Below are positions 1 to 5,067 of a stretch of DNA of 5,067 bases, piece by piece. Made by a program: the position numbers and the translations under genes. Source of the stretch: Candidatus Zixiibacteriota bacterium (lineage in GTDB: Bacteria; Zixibacteria; MSB-5A5; JAABVY01; JAHJOQ01). Positions within the stretch are counted from its first letter, which is position 1, and the number at the start of each line of letters is the position of its first letter. The notes under the pieces were generated by a model. It had not been told where the DNA came from. It saw only the letters and a program-made list of their open reading frames with translations, and searched no databases. The stretch is taken from the NCBI GenBank assembly GCA_030631455.1, contig DAOVLC010000155.1, forward strand, positions 1 to 5,067, in the 5' to 3' direction.

Positions 1-1111
1 CATGGAACTCGACAATGTGAAAGCTGCCAGGGTGCACGTCGTAATACCCGAAGATCATCTATTCAAGGAAGACAAGAAACCGCCGACCGCATCAGTGCTC
101 GTGAAGCTCGAATCAGGTGGCACGCTGGCACCGCGCCAAATTCGAGGAGTCACACATCTGGTGTCAGCATCGGTGGAGGGGCTCTCTCCCGAGAACATTT
201 CTATCATCGATTACCATGGTAATCTGCTGACGTCGAGTACATCTTCTGATCCGCTCGCATCGCTTTCGAGTACACAGCTTGACCTTCGGAAGAATGTCGA
301 ACGTTACCTCGAAGGCAAGGCGCAGTCTCTGCTCGAACAGACTGTCGGCAGGGAGAAGTCCATAGTCAGGGTGACAGCGCAATTGAACTTCGATCAGGCA
401 GAGAAAACGACCGAAACATACGATCCGGATAACCTGGCGGTCAGAAGCGAGGAAAGGACTGAGGAGACGAGCGAAGATGCTAACCAGAGCGCTCTTGACT
501 CGACCTCTTCACGGACTAGTTCCACTGTAGAGAACACCATTACCAATTATGAAGTGAACCGAACGACGCAGCGGGTCGTCAACTCTGTCGGTAATATCGA
601 AAAGCTGACAGTCGCCGTGCTGGTAGATGGCAATTATGAAACAGTCACGGCTGAAGACGGTACCGCAACAGTCCAATATACTCCCAGAACCGATGAAGAA
701 TTGAGCAGGATCACAGCGCTCGTAAAGAACGCAGTTGGATTTGACGATACGAGAACCGATCAAATCGAGGTCGTTAGCATGCAATTCGAACCTCAGGGTC
801 TGGAAGATAATCAGAAGAGCTTAGACGAAATCGCCACAAGAACCTTCTATATGGATATAGGCAAGAAGGTACTGCTGGTGATCGCAGGTCTGCTTATATT
901 TCTTTACGGAAAGAAGAAGATCAAGAAAGTGTTCAGCGCTATCGGCAAGTATGTTCCAGCGATGGTTCCGTCAACACAAGCGCAAATGCAGTCTGATACG
1001 CAATCCGTCGTGCAACCACAGAAGTCCCGGCTGGTCGATCAGATGAAGAAGACAGCGGAGGATCGTCCAGATGAGCTTGCACGCGTGATTCGCACCATCA
1101 TGACAGAGTAG
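1..1111 (+). CDS. fliF: Flagellar MS-ring protein FliF, C-terminal part (5' end outside window)
   Basis: FliF builds the inner-membrane MS ring, the base on which the rotor and export gate assemble. The visible 369 residues (counted from the Met at base 2) begin inside the ring-building domain: the segment VKAARVHVVIPE, then PPTASVLVKL and GLSPENISIIDYHGNLL, is the typical FliF periplasmic domain. Residues about 95-265 form the beta-collar region, with a Ser/Thr/Glu-rich insertion around 135-185. A second membrane helix lies at about 287-302, followed by a basic cluster (KKKIKK, 304-309), so what follows is cytoplasmic. The tail at 343-369 (RLVDQMKK, then PDELARVIRTIMTE) is the FliG-binding end. 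Family members are usually above 500 residues, so roughly 150-200 N-terminal residues, including the first membrane helix, are missing. The Met at base 2 is an internal residue, not the start. The stop is TAG at 1109-1111, four bases before fliG. Identification is firm. Confidence 0.96.
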   Translation, partial: MELDNVKAARVHVVIPEDHLFKEDKKPPTASVLVKLESGGTLAPRQIRGVTHLVSASVEGLSPENISIIDYHGNLLTSSTSSDPLASLSSTQLDLRKNVERYLEGKAQSLLEQTVGREKSIVRVTAQLNFDQAEKTTETYDPDNLAVRSEERTEETSEDANQSALDSTSSRTSSTVENTITNYEVNRTTQRVVNSVGNIEKLTVAVLVDGNYETVTAEDGTATVQYTPRTDEELSRITALVKNAVGFDDTRTDQIEVVSMQFEPQGLEDNQKSLDEIATRTFYMDIGKKVLLVIAGLLIFLYGKKKIKKVFSAIGKYVPAMVPSTQAQMQSDTQSVVQPQKSRLVDQMKKTAEDRPDELARVIRTIMTE

Positions 1112-1115
1112 CATT

Positions 1116-2132
1116 ATGACGGCCAAATACGAAGAATTGACTAATACACAAAAGGCAGCGATAGCTCTGATCGCATTCGGTGGAGACGTCTCTGCGGAAG
1201 TTCTCAAGGGTCTTAACGATACCGACCTCGAGAAGCTGACCATCGAAATCGCGAACATGCGCGACGTGCCATCCGATATCGAGGACAAAGTGATCGAGGA
1301 ATGCCATGAGATTTTCATGGCACGAGAGTACATCTCGCAAGGCGGTATTGACTACGCCCGGGAGATCCTCGAAAAAGCGGTAGGTAAGACCAGAGCAACC
1401 GGTCTGATGAACAAGCTCGAAAGTTCTCTTATCACGTCCGGTTTCAACCTCCTGAAGAGTATCGACCCGAAACAGCTCGTTCAGTTCATCCAGAATGAGC
1501 ATCCGCAGACAATTTCGCTTATTCTAACCCAGCTTACTCCGAATCAGTCTTCTGCGATTCTCTCTGAACTTCCGCCGGAGCTTCAGTCCGAAGTCGCAAT
1601 CCGTATAGCGACAATGGAGAAAATATCGCCGGAGATTGTCAAGCAAATCGAGTCGACACTGGAGGCACACTTCGCTACAAGTGCGATGCGTGATCTGTCT
1701 GTATCCGGCGGCGCAAAAGCAATCGCGGACATTCTGAATCTGGTAGAGACATCGTCAGAGAAGAATATCCTGCAGACGCTGGATGCGGAGAACTCAGAGC
1801 TGGCTGCTGAGATCAAGAACATGATGTTCGTATTCGATGATCTCATACTGCTCGATGATCGATCGGTTCAGAGACTGCTTAAGGAAGTTGAAACGAAGGA
1901 TCTCTCCATCGCTTTGAAGGCAGCTTCGGACGAAGTGAAGAACAAGATATATTCTAATGTCTCGGAAAGAGTCTCGGTCATGATCAAGGAGGAGATGGAG
2001 TTCATGGGACCAATGAGACTCTCGGACGTGGAGGCTGCTCAGCAGAGAATAGTCGAGAGCATCCGCAGGCTCGAAGAAGAAGGGCAGATCGTGATTTCGG
2101 GGCGCGGCGGGAAGGAAGATATCGTTGTCTAA
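1116..2132 (+). CDS. fliG: Flagellar motor switch protein FliG
   Basis: FliG is the rotor protein of the cytoplasmic C ring. It binds the FliF tail through its N-terminal domain, FliM through the middle and C-terminal domains, and meets the MotA stator through its C-terminal torque helix. The 338 residues match the usual family length. The N-terminal domain (about 1-100) opens with TNTQKAAIALIAFG, typical of FliG. The middle domain carries the EHPQT motif at 128-132, a FliM-binding site. A Gly-Gly hinge lies at 198-199. The C-terminal domain has the MFVF motif at 237-240 and a charged torque segment at about 241-268 (DDLILLDDRSVQRLL, then LSIALK). The end, QQRIVESIRRLEEEGQIVI then GRGGKED, is also typical. 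The ATG lies four bases after the fliF stop with no clear Shine-Dalgarno, so translation is probably coupled to fliF. The last eight bases overlap fliH. Confidence 0.97.
   Translation: MTAKYEELTNTQKAAIALIAFGGDVSAEVLKGLNDTDLEKLTIEIANMRDVPSDIEDKVIEECHEIFMAREYISQGGIDYAREILEKAVGKTRATGLMNKLESSLITSGFNLLKSIDPKQLVQFIQNEHPQTISLILTQLTPNQSSAILSELPPELQSEVAIRIATMEKISPEIVKQIESTLEAHFATSAMRDLSVSGGAKAIADILNLVETSSEKNILQTLDAENSELAAEIKNMMFVFDDLILLDDRSVQRLLKEVETKDLSIALKAASDEVKNKIYSNVSERVSVMIKEEMEFMGPMRLSDVEAAQQRIVESIRRLEEEGQIVISGRGGKEDIVV
2112..2118 (+). promoter_or_regulatory. Ribosome binding site for fliH
   Basis: AAGGAAG lies within the end of fliG, with AAGGA ending eight bases before the TTG at 2125. It is a good Shine-Dalgarno match at normal spacing and is the main reason for choosing this non-ATG start: the next in-frame ATG is at 2233 and would remove 36 residues. 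Confidence 0.75.
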
Positions 2133-2766
2133 ACTGCTGCAAAGCGTACGGGTCCTGGATGAGAGATTCAGAATCGGTCCGAGTATTGAAGAATTGGAAG
2201 TCAAGTACGTACCGGAAGCCCGGTACAATCATATGCTCGAAAGGTCTCAGCAGGAGAAGGAAGAAGCATACAGGAATGGGTACTCGGACGGCCTCCAGAT
2301 GGGAACCGCTAAAGGCCAGGAAGAAGCTGCGAAAATCAGAGGCGAGTTCAATCAGTTGATAATCGATGTGAAGAATCAGCGCGGGGAAATCTTCAGGCAG
2401 GCCGAACGCGAGATTATCGAACTCGCACTCGCCATAGCGCGCAGGATCATAACCGTACAGGCGGAGTCAACGCCCGAAATTGTGATCGATTCCGCACGCA
2501 AAGCTGTGAAGCTCCTTCTGGACAGAACCAACTTAGTCGTGAAAGTAGCGCCTGAGCAGGAGATGTTCATCAGGGAGAATATTGACAGACTATATGAAAT
2601 GGATGACAGAATCCAAAAAATAGATATCGAGACAGACCGGAGAGTAGGGCCGGGAGGATGTATGCTCGATACCGAATCGGGAAATGTCGATGCCAGGATC
2701 GAAACGGAACTCCAGAATATCGAAGATACCCTCCGAAAAACCAATCTGAATCAACCAGAAGACTGA
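2125..2766 (+). CDS. fliH: Flagellar assembly protein FliH (export ATPase regulator)
   Basis: FliH forms a dimer that binds and restrains the FliI ATPase, and links it to the C ring and export gate; it is related to the peripheral stalk (b and delta subunits) of F-type ATP synthases. The 213 residues are a normal length. After an N-terminal leader (1-30) comes a charged helix containing four glycines at 52, 56, 60 and 64, giving three consecutive GxxxG steps, a hallmark of FliH and its type III relatives. The C-terminal domain follows (about 85-205), with EREIIELALAIARRII at 94-109 and the conserved end RRVGPGGCMLDTESGNVDAR at 172-191. The start is TTG at 2125, overlapping fliG by eight bases, supported by AAGGAAG just upstream and by no earlier ATG in frame. 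The stop TGA shares its last A with the ATG of fliI. FliH is poorly conserved in sequence, so the neighbours and glycine pattern carry the call. Confidence 0.93.
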   Translation: MSKLLQSVRVLDERFRIGPSIEELEVKYVPEARYNHMLERSQQEKEEAYRNGYSDGLQMGTAKGQEEAAKIRGEFNQLIIDVKNQRGEIFRQAEREIIELALAIARRIITVQAESTPEIVIDSARKAVKLLLDRTNLVVKVAPEQEMFIRENIDRLYEMDDRIQKIDIETDRRVGPGGCMLDTESGNVDARIETELQNIEDTLRKTNLNQPED

Positions 2767-4163
2767 TGCCCCCATTGCTCGAGAGATATGTCGATGCTGT
2801 TGAGAACTGTGTAACTCTCAGCCAGCAAGGAAAAGTCACACAGGTCGTAGGGCTTGTCGTCTCATCGACCGGGCCGTCGACTTCCATAGGCGAAGTTTGC
2901 AGGATATACCCAAAAGAGGGGGGAGAACCTGTCCCGGCAGAGGTAGTAGGTTTCAAGGATCGGCAAGTGATGTTGATGCCGCTTGGGGAGATGCGAGGTA
3001 TCAACCCAGGGTCGGTAGTTGAGGCTACAGGTGAGACTCTGCGAATCGGCGTGAGCGATCAGTTGCTCGGGAGAGTCCTTGACGGACTCGGCAAGCCGCT
3101 CGACAATAAGGGACCAATCGATTCTGATGTCTACCGACAGGTTCACGCGCAACCTCCTCCTCCTCTGAAGCGAAAGAGGATCACCGAGCCTATGGTGACC
3201 GGCATAAGGTCTATCGACACGTTTACGACGTGCGGGCGCGGTCAACGACTCGGTATTTTCGCCGGTTCGGGAGTCGGAAAGAGCGTCATGATGGGGATGA
3301 TCTCTCAGCATTCCCGTGCCGATGTGAACGTGATCGGGCTGATCGGCGAGCGTGGTCGCGAGGTGCGAGATTTTCTGGAGCGAGACCTGGGTGAGGAAGG
3401 ATTGAAGCGCTCGGTTGTGGTATCGGTGACTTCTGATCAGCCTGCGCTGATAAAGGTGAAGGGTGCGTTAGTCGCTACAACAATCGCGGAATACTTTCGG
3501 GATCAGGGTAAGAAGGTTGTCCTGATGGTAGATTCAATCACGAGGATCGCAATGGCATTGCGCGAAATTGGGCTTGCGGTGGGAGAACCCCCTGCAACGA
3601 AGGGTTACACTCCGTCGGTATACGCCTTCCTTCCGAAGTTCCTCGAAAGACCGGGACTGCTTGACCATGGCAGCATAACGGGACTGTATACGGTTCTGGT
3701 CGAGGGAGATGATTTCAACGAGCCGATTTCCGATCTTGTCAGATCGATTCTCGACGGCCATGTCACGCTGTCACGGAAAATGGCAAACCGAAATCACTAT
3801 CCCGCGGTAGATGTACTTGATTCGATTTCGCGAGTGATGCCGGATGTAACCACTCCGGAACACAAACGTATCGTTGGGCGTGCAAGGGAATTACTCGCTG
3901 CTTACCGGGAGTCGGAGGATCTTATTACGATTGGTGCATACGTGAAAGGTTCCGATGCGCTGACTGATGAGGCGATTGCGAAACTCGAGGGTCTTAACAC
4001 CTTTCTCAGACAAGATATGAGCGAAAAGGGAGAGTACGAAGCCGATATCGACAAACTCAAGGAGATAGTCGATCGTGAAGAAATTCGAGTTCCGTCTGAA
4101 GAAAGTAGAGAAGCTGAGACAGGACAAGAAGAGGCGAAAACAGCGAATATTCGCCGAGGCTGA
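2766..4163 (+). CDS. fliI: Flagellum-specific ATP synthase-like ATPase FliI
   Basis: FliI is the hexameric cytoplasmic ATPase of the flagellar type III export apparatus; it hydrolyses ATP to help deliver export substrates to the gate. From the ATG at 2766 it has 465 residues. The N-terminal beta-barrel domain covers about 1-95. The nucleotide-binding domain has the Walker A loop AGSGVGKS at 166-173 (Lys172), the GERGREVRDF segment at 194-203 with the presumed catalytic Glu195, and the Walker B strand VVLMVD at 251-256. The ATP synthase alpha/beta signature PAVDVLDSIS is at 346-355. FTTCGRGQR at 153-161 is typical of FliI rather than F1 subunits. The reading frame is open back to an ATG at 2658, but those 36 codons lie inside the conserved end of fliH, and the residues from 2766 onward match the FliI start. 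TGATG overlap implies coupling to fliH. The last 30 residues are a charged tail overlapping fliJ. No key residue is missing. Confidence 0.97.
   Translation: MPPLLERYVDAVENCVTLSQQGKVTQVVGLVVSSTGPSTSIGEVCRIYPKEGGEPVPAEVVGFKDRQVMLMPLGEMRGINPGSVVEATGETLRIGVSDQLLGRVLDGLGKPLDNKGPIDSDVYRQVHAQPPPPLKRKRITEPMVTGIRSIDTFTTCGRGQRLGIFAGSGVGKSVMMGMISQHSRADVNVIGLIGERGREVRDFLERDLGEEGLKRSVVVSVTSDQPALIKVKGALVATTIAEYFRDQGKKVVLMVDSITRIAMALREIGLAVGEPPATKGYTPSVYAFLPKFLERPGLLDHGSITGLYTVLVEGDDFNEPISDLVRSILDGHVTLSRKMANRNHYPAVDVLDSISRVMPDVTTPEHKRIVGRARELLAAYRESEDLITIGAYVKGSDALTDEAIAKLEGLNTFLRQDMSEKGEYEADIDKLKEIVDREEIRVPSEESREAETGQEEAKTANIRRG
4059..4064 (+). promoter_or_regulatory. Ribosome binding site for fliJ
   Basis: AAGGAG lies inside fliI, ten bases before the GTG at 4075. 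It is the strongest Shine-Dalgarno match in the window and, together with the typical FliJ N-terminus that follows, supports the GTG start well upstream of the fliI stop. Confidence 0.8.
4075..4163 (+). other. fliI/fliJ coding overlap (89 bases, two frames)
   Basis: These bases encode both the last 29 residues of FliI plus its stop, and the first 29 codons and part of the 30th codon of FliJ, in the +1 frame relative to fliI. The FliJ reading carries the conserved family N-terminus, while the FliI reading is a charged, low-complexity tail rich in Glu, Arg and Ala with no motif I recognise. This suggests the fliJ frame is the constrained one and the FliI tail is a passenger extension. Confidence 0.85.
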
Positions 4164-4524
4164 GCGGCGGGAAGCATCCGAGCGGAGCAAGCTCGCAAAG
4201 CTCAGCAGTGAAGTCATAGCACGCCGCAGGCAGTCACGAGGGTCAAAGCTTCGAAAAATCGACCCGGATCGACTCAGATCCGAGAGCGACTATATAAACC
4301 AGCTTGATTTTCTGGTAGAGCATCAGGAACATAGAGTTGCCGGTGCTGCGGACAATACGTCAAAGTGCCGCGAGAAACTCAAAGAAGCTTCCAGAGAAGT
4401 GAAGAAGCTGGAGAGGCTCGAAGAGATAAAGCGGGATCAATACATCGCGGAAACGGAATCGTTCCTCCAGAAGGAGAACGATGAGATTGCATCGAATATC
4501 GGAAGGGGAAGCCAACCTCGTTGA
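4075..4524 (+). CDS. fliJ: Flagellar export protein FliJ
   Basis: FliJ is a small helical coiled-coil protein that sits in the centre of the FliI hexamer, resembling the gamma subunit of F1, and contacts the export gate protein FlhA; it also interacts with export chaperones. The 149 residues match the family's usual length of about 140-150. The N-terminus KKFEFRLKKVEKLRQ (2-16) is characteristic, and the C-terminal helix carries KKLERLEEIKRDQY (110-123) and NDEIAS (135-140), the other conserved part. The whole product is highly charged, with no hydrophobic membrane segment, and is predicted by inspection to be two long helices. The GTG start overlaps fliI by 89 bases in the +1 frame and has AAGGAG ten bases upstream. 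It is the last gene of the visible operon and ends six bases from the opposing TPR gene. Sequence conservation in this family is low, so confidence leans on the two end motifs and on gene order. Confidence 0.92.
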   Translation: MKKFEFRLKKVEKLRQDKKRRKQRIFAEAERREASERSKLAKLSSEVIARRRQSRGSKLRKIDPDRLRSESDYINQLDFLVEHQEHRVAGAADNTSKCREKLKEASREVKKLERLEEIKRDQYIAETESFLQKENDEIASNIGRGSQPR

Positions 4525-4530
4525 GTTATG
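4525..4530. other. Six-base gap between convergent genes fliJ and the TPR gene
   Basis: The fliJ TGA at 4522-4524 and the TPR gene stop (TAG on the - strand, 4531-4533) face each other across six bases. I looked for a hairpin with a T-run on either strand from about 4490 to 4570 and found only a three-base stem (CTC/GAG near 4517-4525), which is too weak to call a terminator. Transcription from either side probably runs into the other gene. Confidence 0.7.
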
Positions 4531-5067
4531 CTAATGCCTCGTGATCCCGTATTCATCGAGTTTAGCAGATATCTCAGGATCTTTCGCGGCAGCCGTGTCG
4601 GCTTCGACTATACGCCGCAGTCTCGACTCGACCGAATCGATTTGATCGAGCTTTTCGTAGAGCAGGGCTGATTGGTAGAGAGCGGGCGTAAAGCCGGGCT
4701 GCACAGACAGGGCGGAATTCCACATATCCAGGGCTTCCTGACGCTTCCCGAGGTCGTTGAGCATCTTACCAATAAAGAAGTAGCCGTGCACGAACTGTGG
4801 ATCGAGCATGATGCACTTTCGCCACGACTGCATCGACTCTTCGAAGCGACCCGAATCCATCTCCAGGAAAGCAAGTGAGGAATGTGCATCCAGCCTCAGG
4901 TCATTGACTTTGATGGCTCGTTTGTAGAAGACCGCTGCCGAGTCACGCTGCCTCATACTCTGAAATACGTTCCCCATACTGAGAAGTATATCGTAGCTTT
5001 CCGGCGAAAGGCTCAGAGCCTTGTGGAGATATTCTAGCGCAGTTTGGTAATCGCTCAGTCCCACATG
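4531..5067 (-). CDS. TPR-repeat protein, C-terminal part (5' end outside window)
   Basis: The product is a chain of tetratricopeptide repeats, helical hairpins that act as protein-binding scaffolds; its partner and pathway cannot be told from this fragment. Counting from the GTG at 5062-5064, 177 residues are visible. A partial repeat (about 1-22) is followed by four 34-35-residue units at about 24-56, 57-91, 92-125 and 126-160, each with the expected small/aromatic pattern, for example GKMLNDLGKRQEALDMWNSA at 99-118 and Pro at the repeat end (LDP, VQP). A short charged tail ends in ITRH. The frame stays open to the window edge (a His codon at 5065-5067) and the first repeat lacks its opening helix, so the gene is most likely longer and GTG 5064 is not the real start. 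No signal peptide can be judged. It is convergent with the flagellar operon, so it is probably not part of it. Unlike the flagellar products it contains tryptophan (81 and 115). Confidence 0.85.
   Translation of the reverse strand, partial: HVGLSDYQTALEYLHKALSLSPESYDILLSMGNVFQSMRQRDSAAVFYKRAIKVNDLRLDAHSSLAFLEMDSGRFEESMQSWRKCIMLDPQFVHGYFFIGKMLNDLGKRQEALDMWNSALSVQPGFTPALYQSALLYEKLDQIDSVESRLRRIVEADTAAAKDPEISAKLDEYGITRH

Noticed and set aside
2..4. ATG at base 2 as the start of fliF
   Set aside because: The residues from this Met onward align with the middle of the periplasmic ring-building domain, and the first membrane helix is missing, so it is an internal Met and the gene is cut by the window.
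1098..1502. 134-codon open frame on the - strand within fliG
   Set aside because: It is a shadow of the conserved fliG N-terminal and middle domains, with no motif and no operon context.
1835..1860. Repeated CGATGATC at 1835-1842 and 1853-1860 as a possible regulatory repeat
   Set aside because: Both copies encode Asp-Asp pairs in the FliG torque region (FDDL and LDDR), so codon use explains them.
2658..2765. Upstream ATG giving FliI 36 extra residues
   Set aside because: The extra stretch is rich in Arg, Tyr and Cys, is out of frame within the conserved end of fliH, and has no family resemblance. The ATG at 2766 matches the usual FliI start and the TGATG coupling pattern.
2862..3311. 149-codon open frame on the - strand within fliI
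   Set aside because: It lies wholly opposite well-conserved fliI coding sequence, including the region up to the Walker A loop. The product has no recognisable motif, is rich in Arg and His, and has no ribosome site that I can see.
4512..4530. Possible terminator hairpin between fliJ and the TPR gene
   Set aside because: Only a three-base stem (CTC/GAG) can form and no T-run follows on either strand.
4672..4878. 68-codon + strand frame downstream of fliJ
   Set aside because: It is opposite the TPR repeats, whose periodic pattern is clear on the - strand. The + strand product has no recognisable features.
1..5067. CATG at both ends of the window as a sign of a circular element or cloning junction
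   Set aside because: A four-base match is expected by chance, and the gene content (truncated fliF at one end and a truncated TPR gene at the other, in different frames and on different strands) does not join into a sensible circle.

Overview
The window is a stretch of bacterial chromosome (or a metagenome contig) holding the C-ring/export part of a flagellar operon, followed by one unrelated gene on the opposite strand. In order on the + strand it carries fliF (5' end cut off by the window), fliG, fliH, fliI and fliJ. This is the classic conserved fliF-G-H-I-J order. A TPR-repeat protein gene, also cut by the window edge, then runs on the - strand towards fliJ.

The organism is a flagellated bacterium with double-membrane or generic flagellar architecture. 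By eye the base composition is near 50% GC, and the proteins are rich in Glu, Arg, Ser and Ile. No gene matches a well-known model species closely enough for me to name a genus. A deeply branching or candidate phylum such as Zixibacteria, Gemmatimonadota or Latescibacterota would fit the look of the sequence, but that is only an impression and needs a database search.

Layout: 1-1111 fliF C-terminal two thirds (periplasmic ring-building and beta-collar region, second membrane helix, cytoplasmic FliG-binding tail). 1116-2132 fliG, complete. 2125-2766 fliH, complete, TTG start inside the end of fliG. 2766-4163 fliI, complete, ATG overlapping the fliH stop. 4075-4524 fliJ, complete, GTG start 89 bases before the end of fliI. 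4525-4530 is a six-base gap. 4531-5067 is the TPR gene on the - strand. There are no non-coding stretches of any length, and I see no RNA genes, mobile elements, CRISPR arrays or strong terminators.

The five flagellar genes work together. FliF forms the MS ring in the inner membrane, FliG sits on its cytoplasmic tail as the rotor/switch protein that meets the stator, and FliI (ATPase), FliH (its regulator and stator-like stalk) and FliJ (the central coiled-coil stalk) form the soluble ATPase complex of the flagellar type III export apparatus. The tight junctions indicate one polycistronic mRNA with translational coupling. I found no previously undescribed system here. The points most worth a second look are the long fliI/fliJ overlap, the split between start codon and ribosome-site usage, the tail-to-tail end of the operon, and the absence of tryptophan from all five flagellar products.
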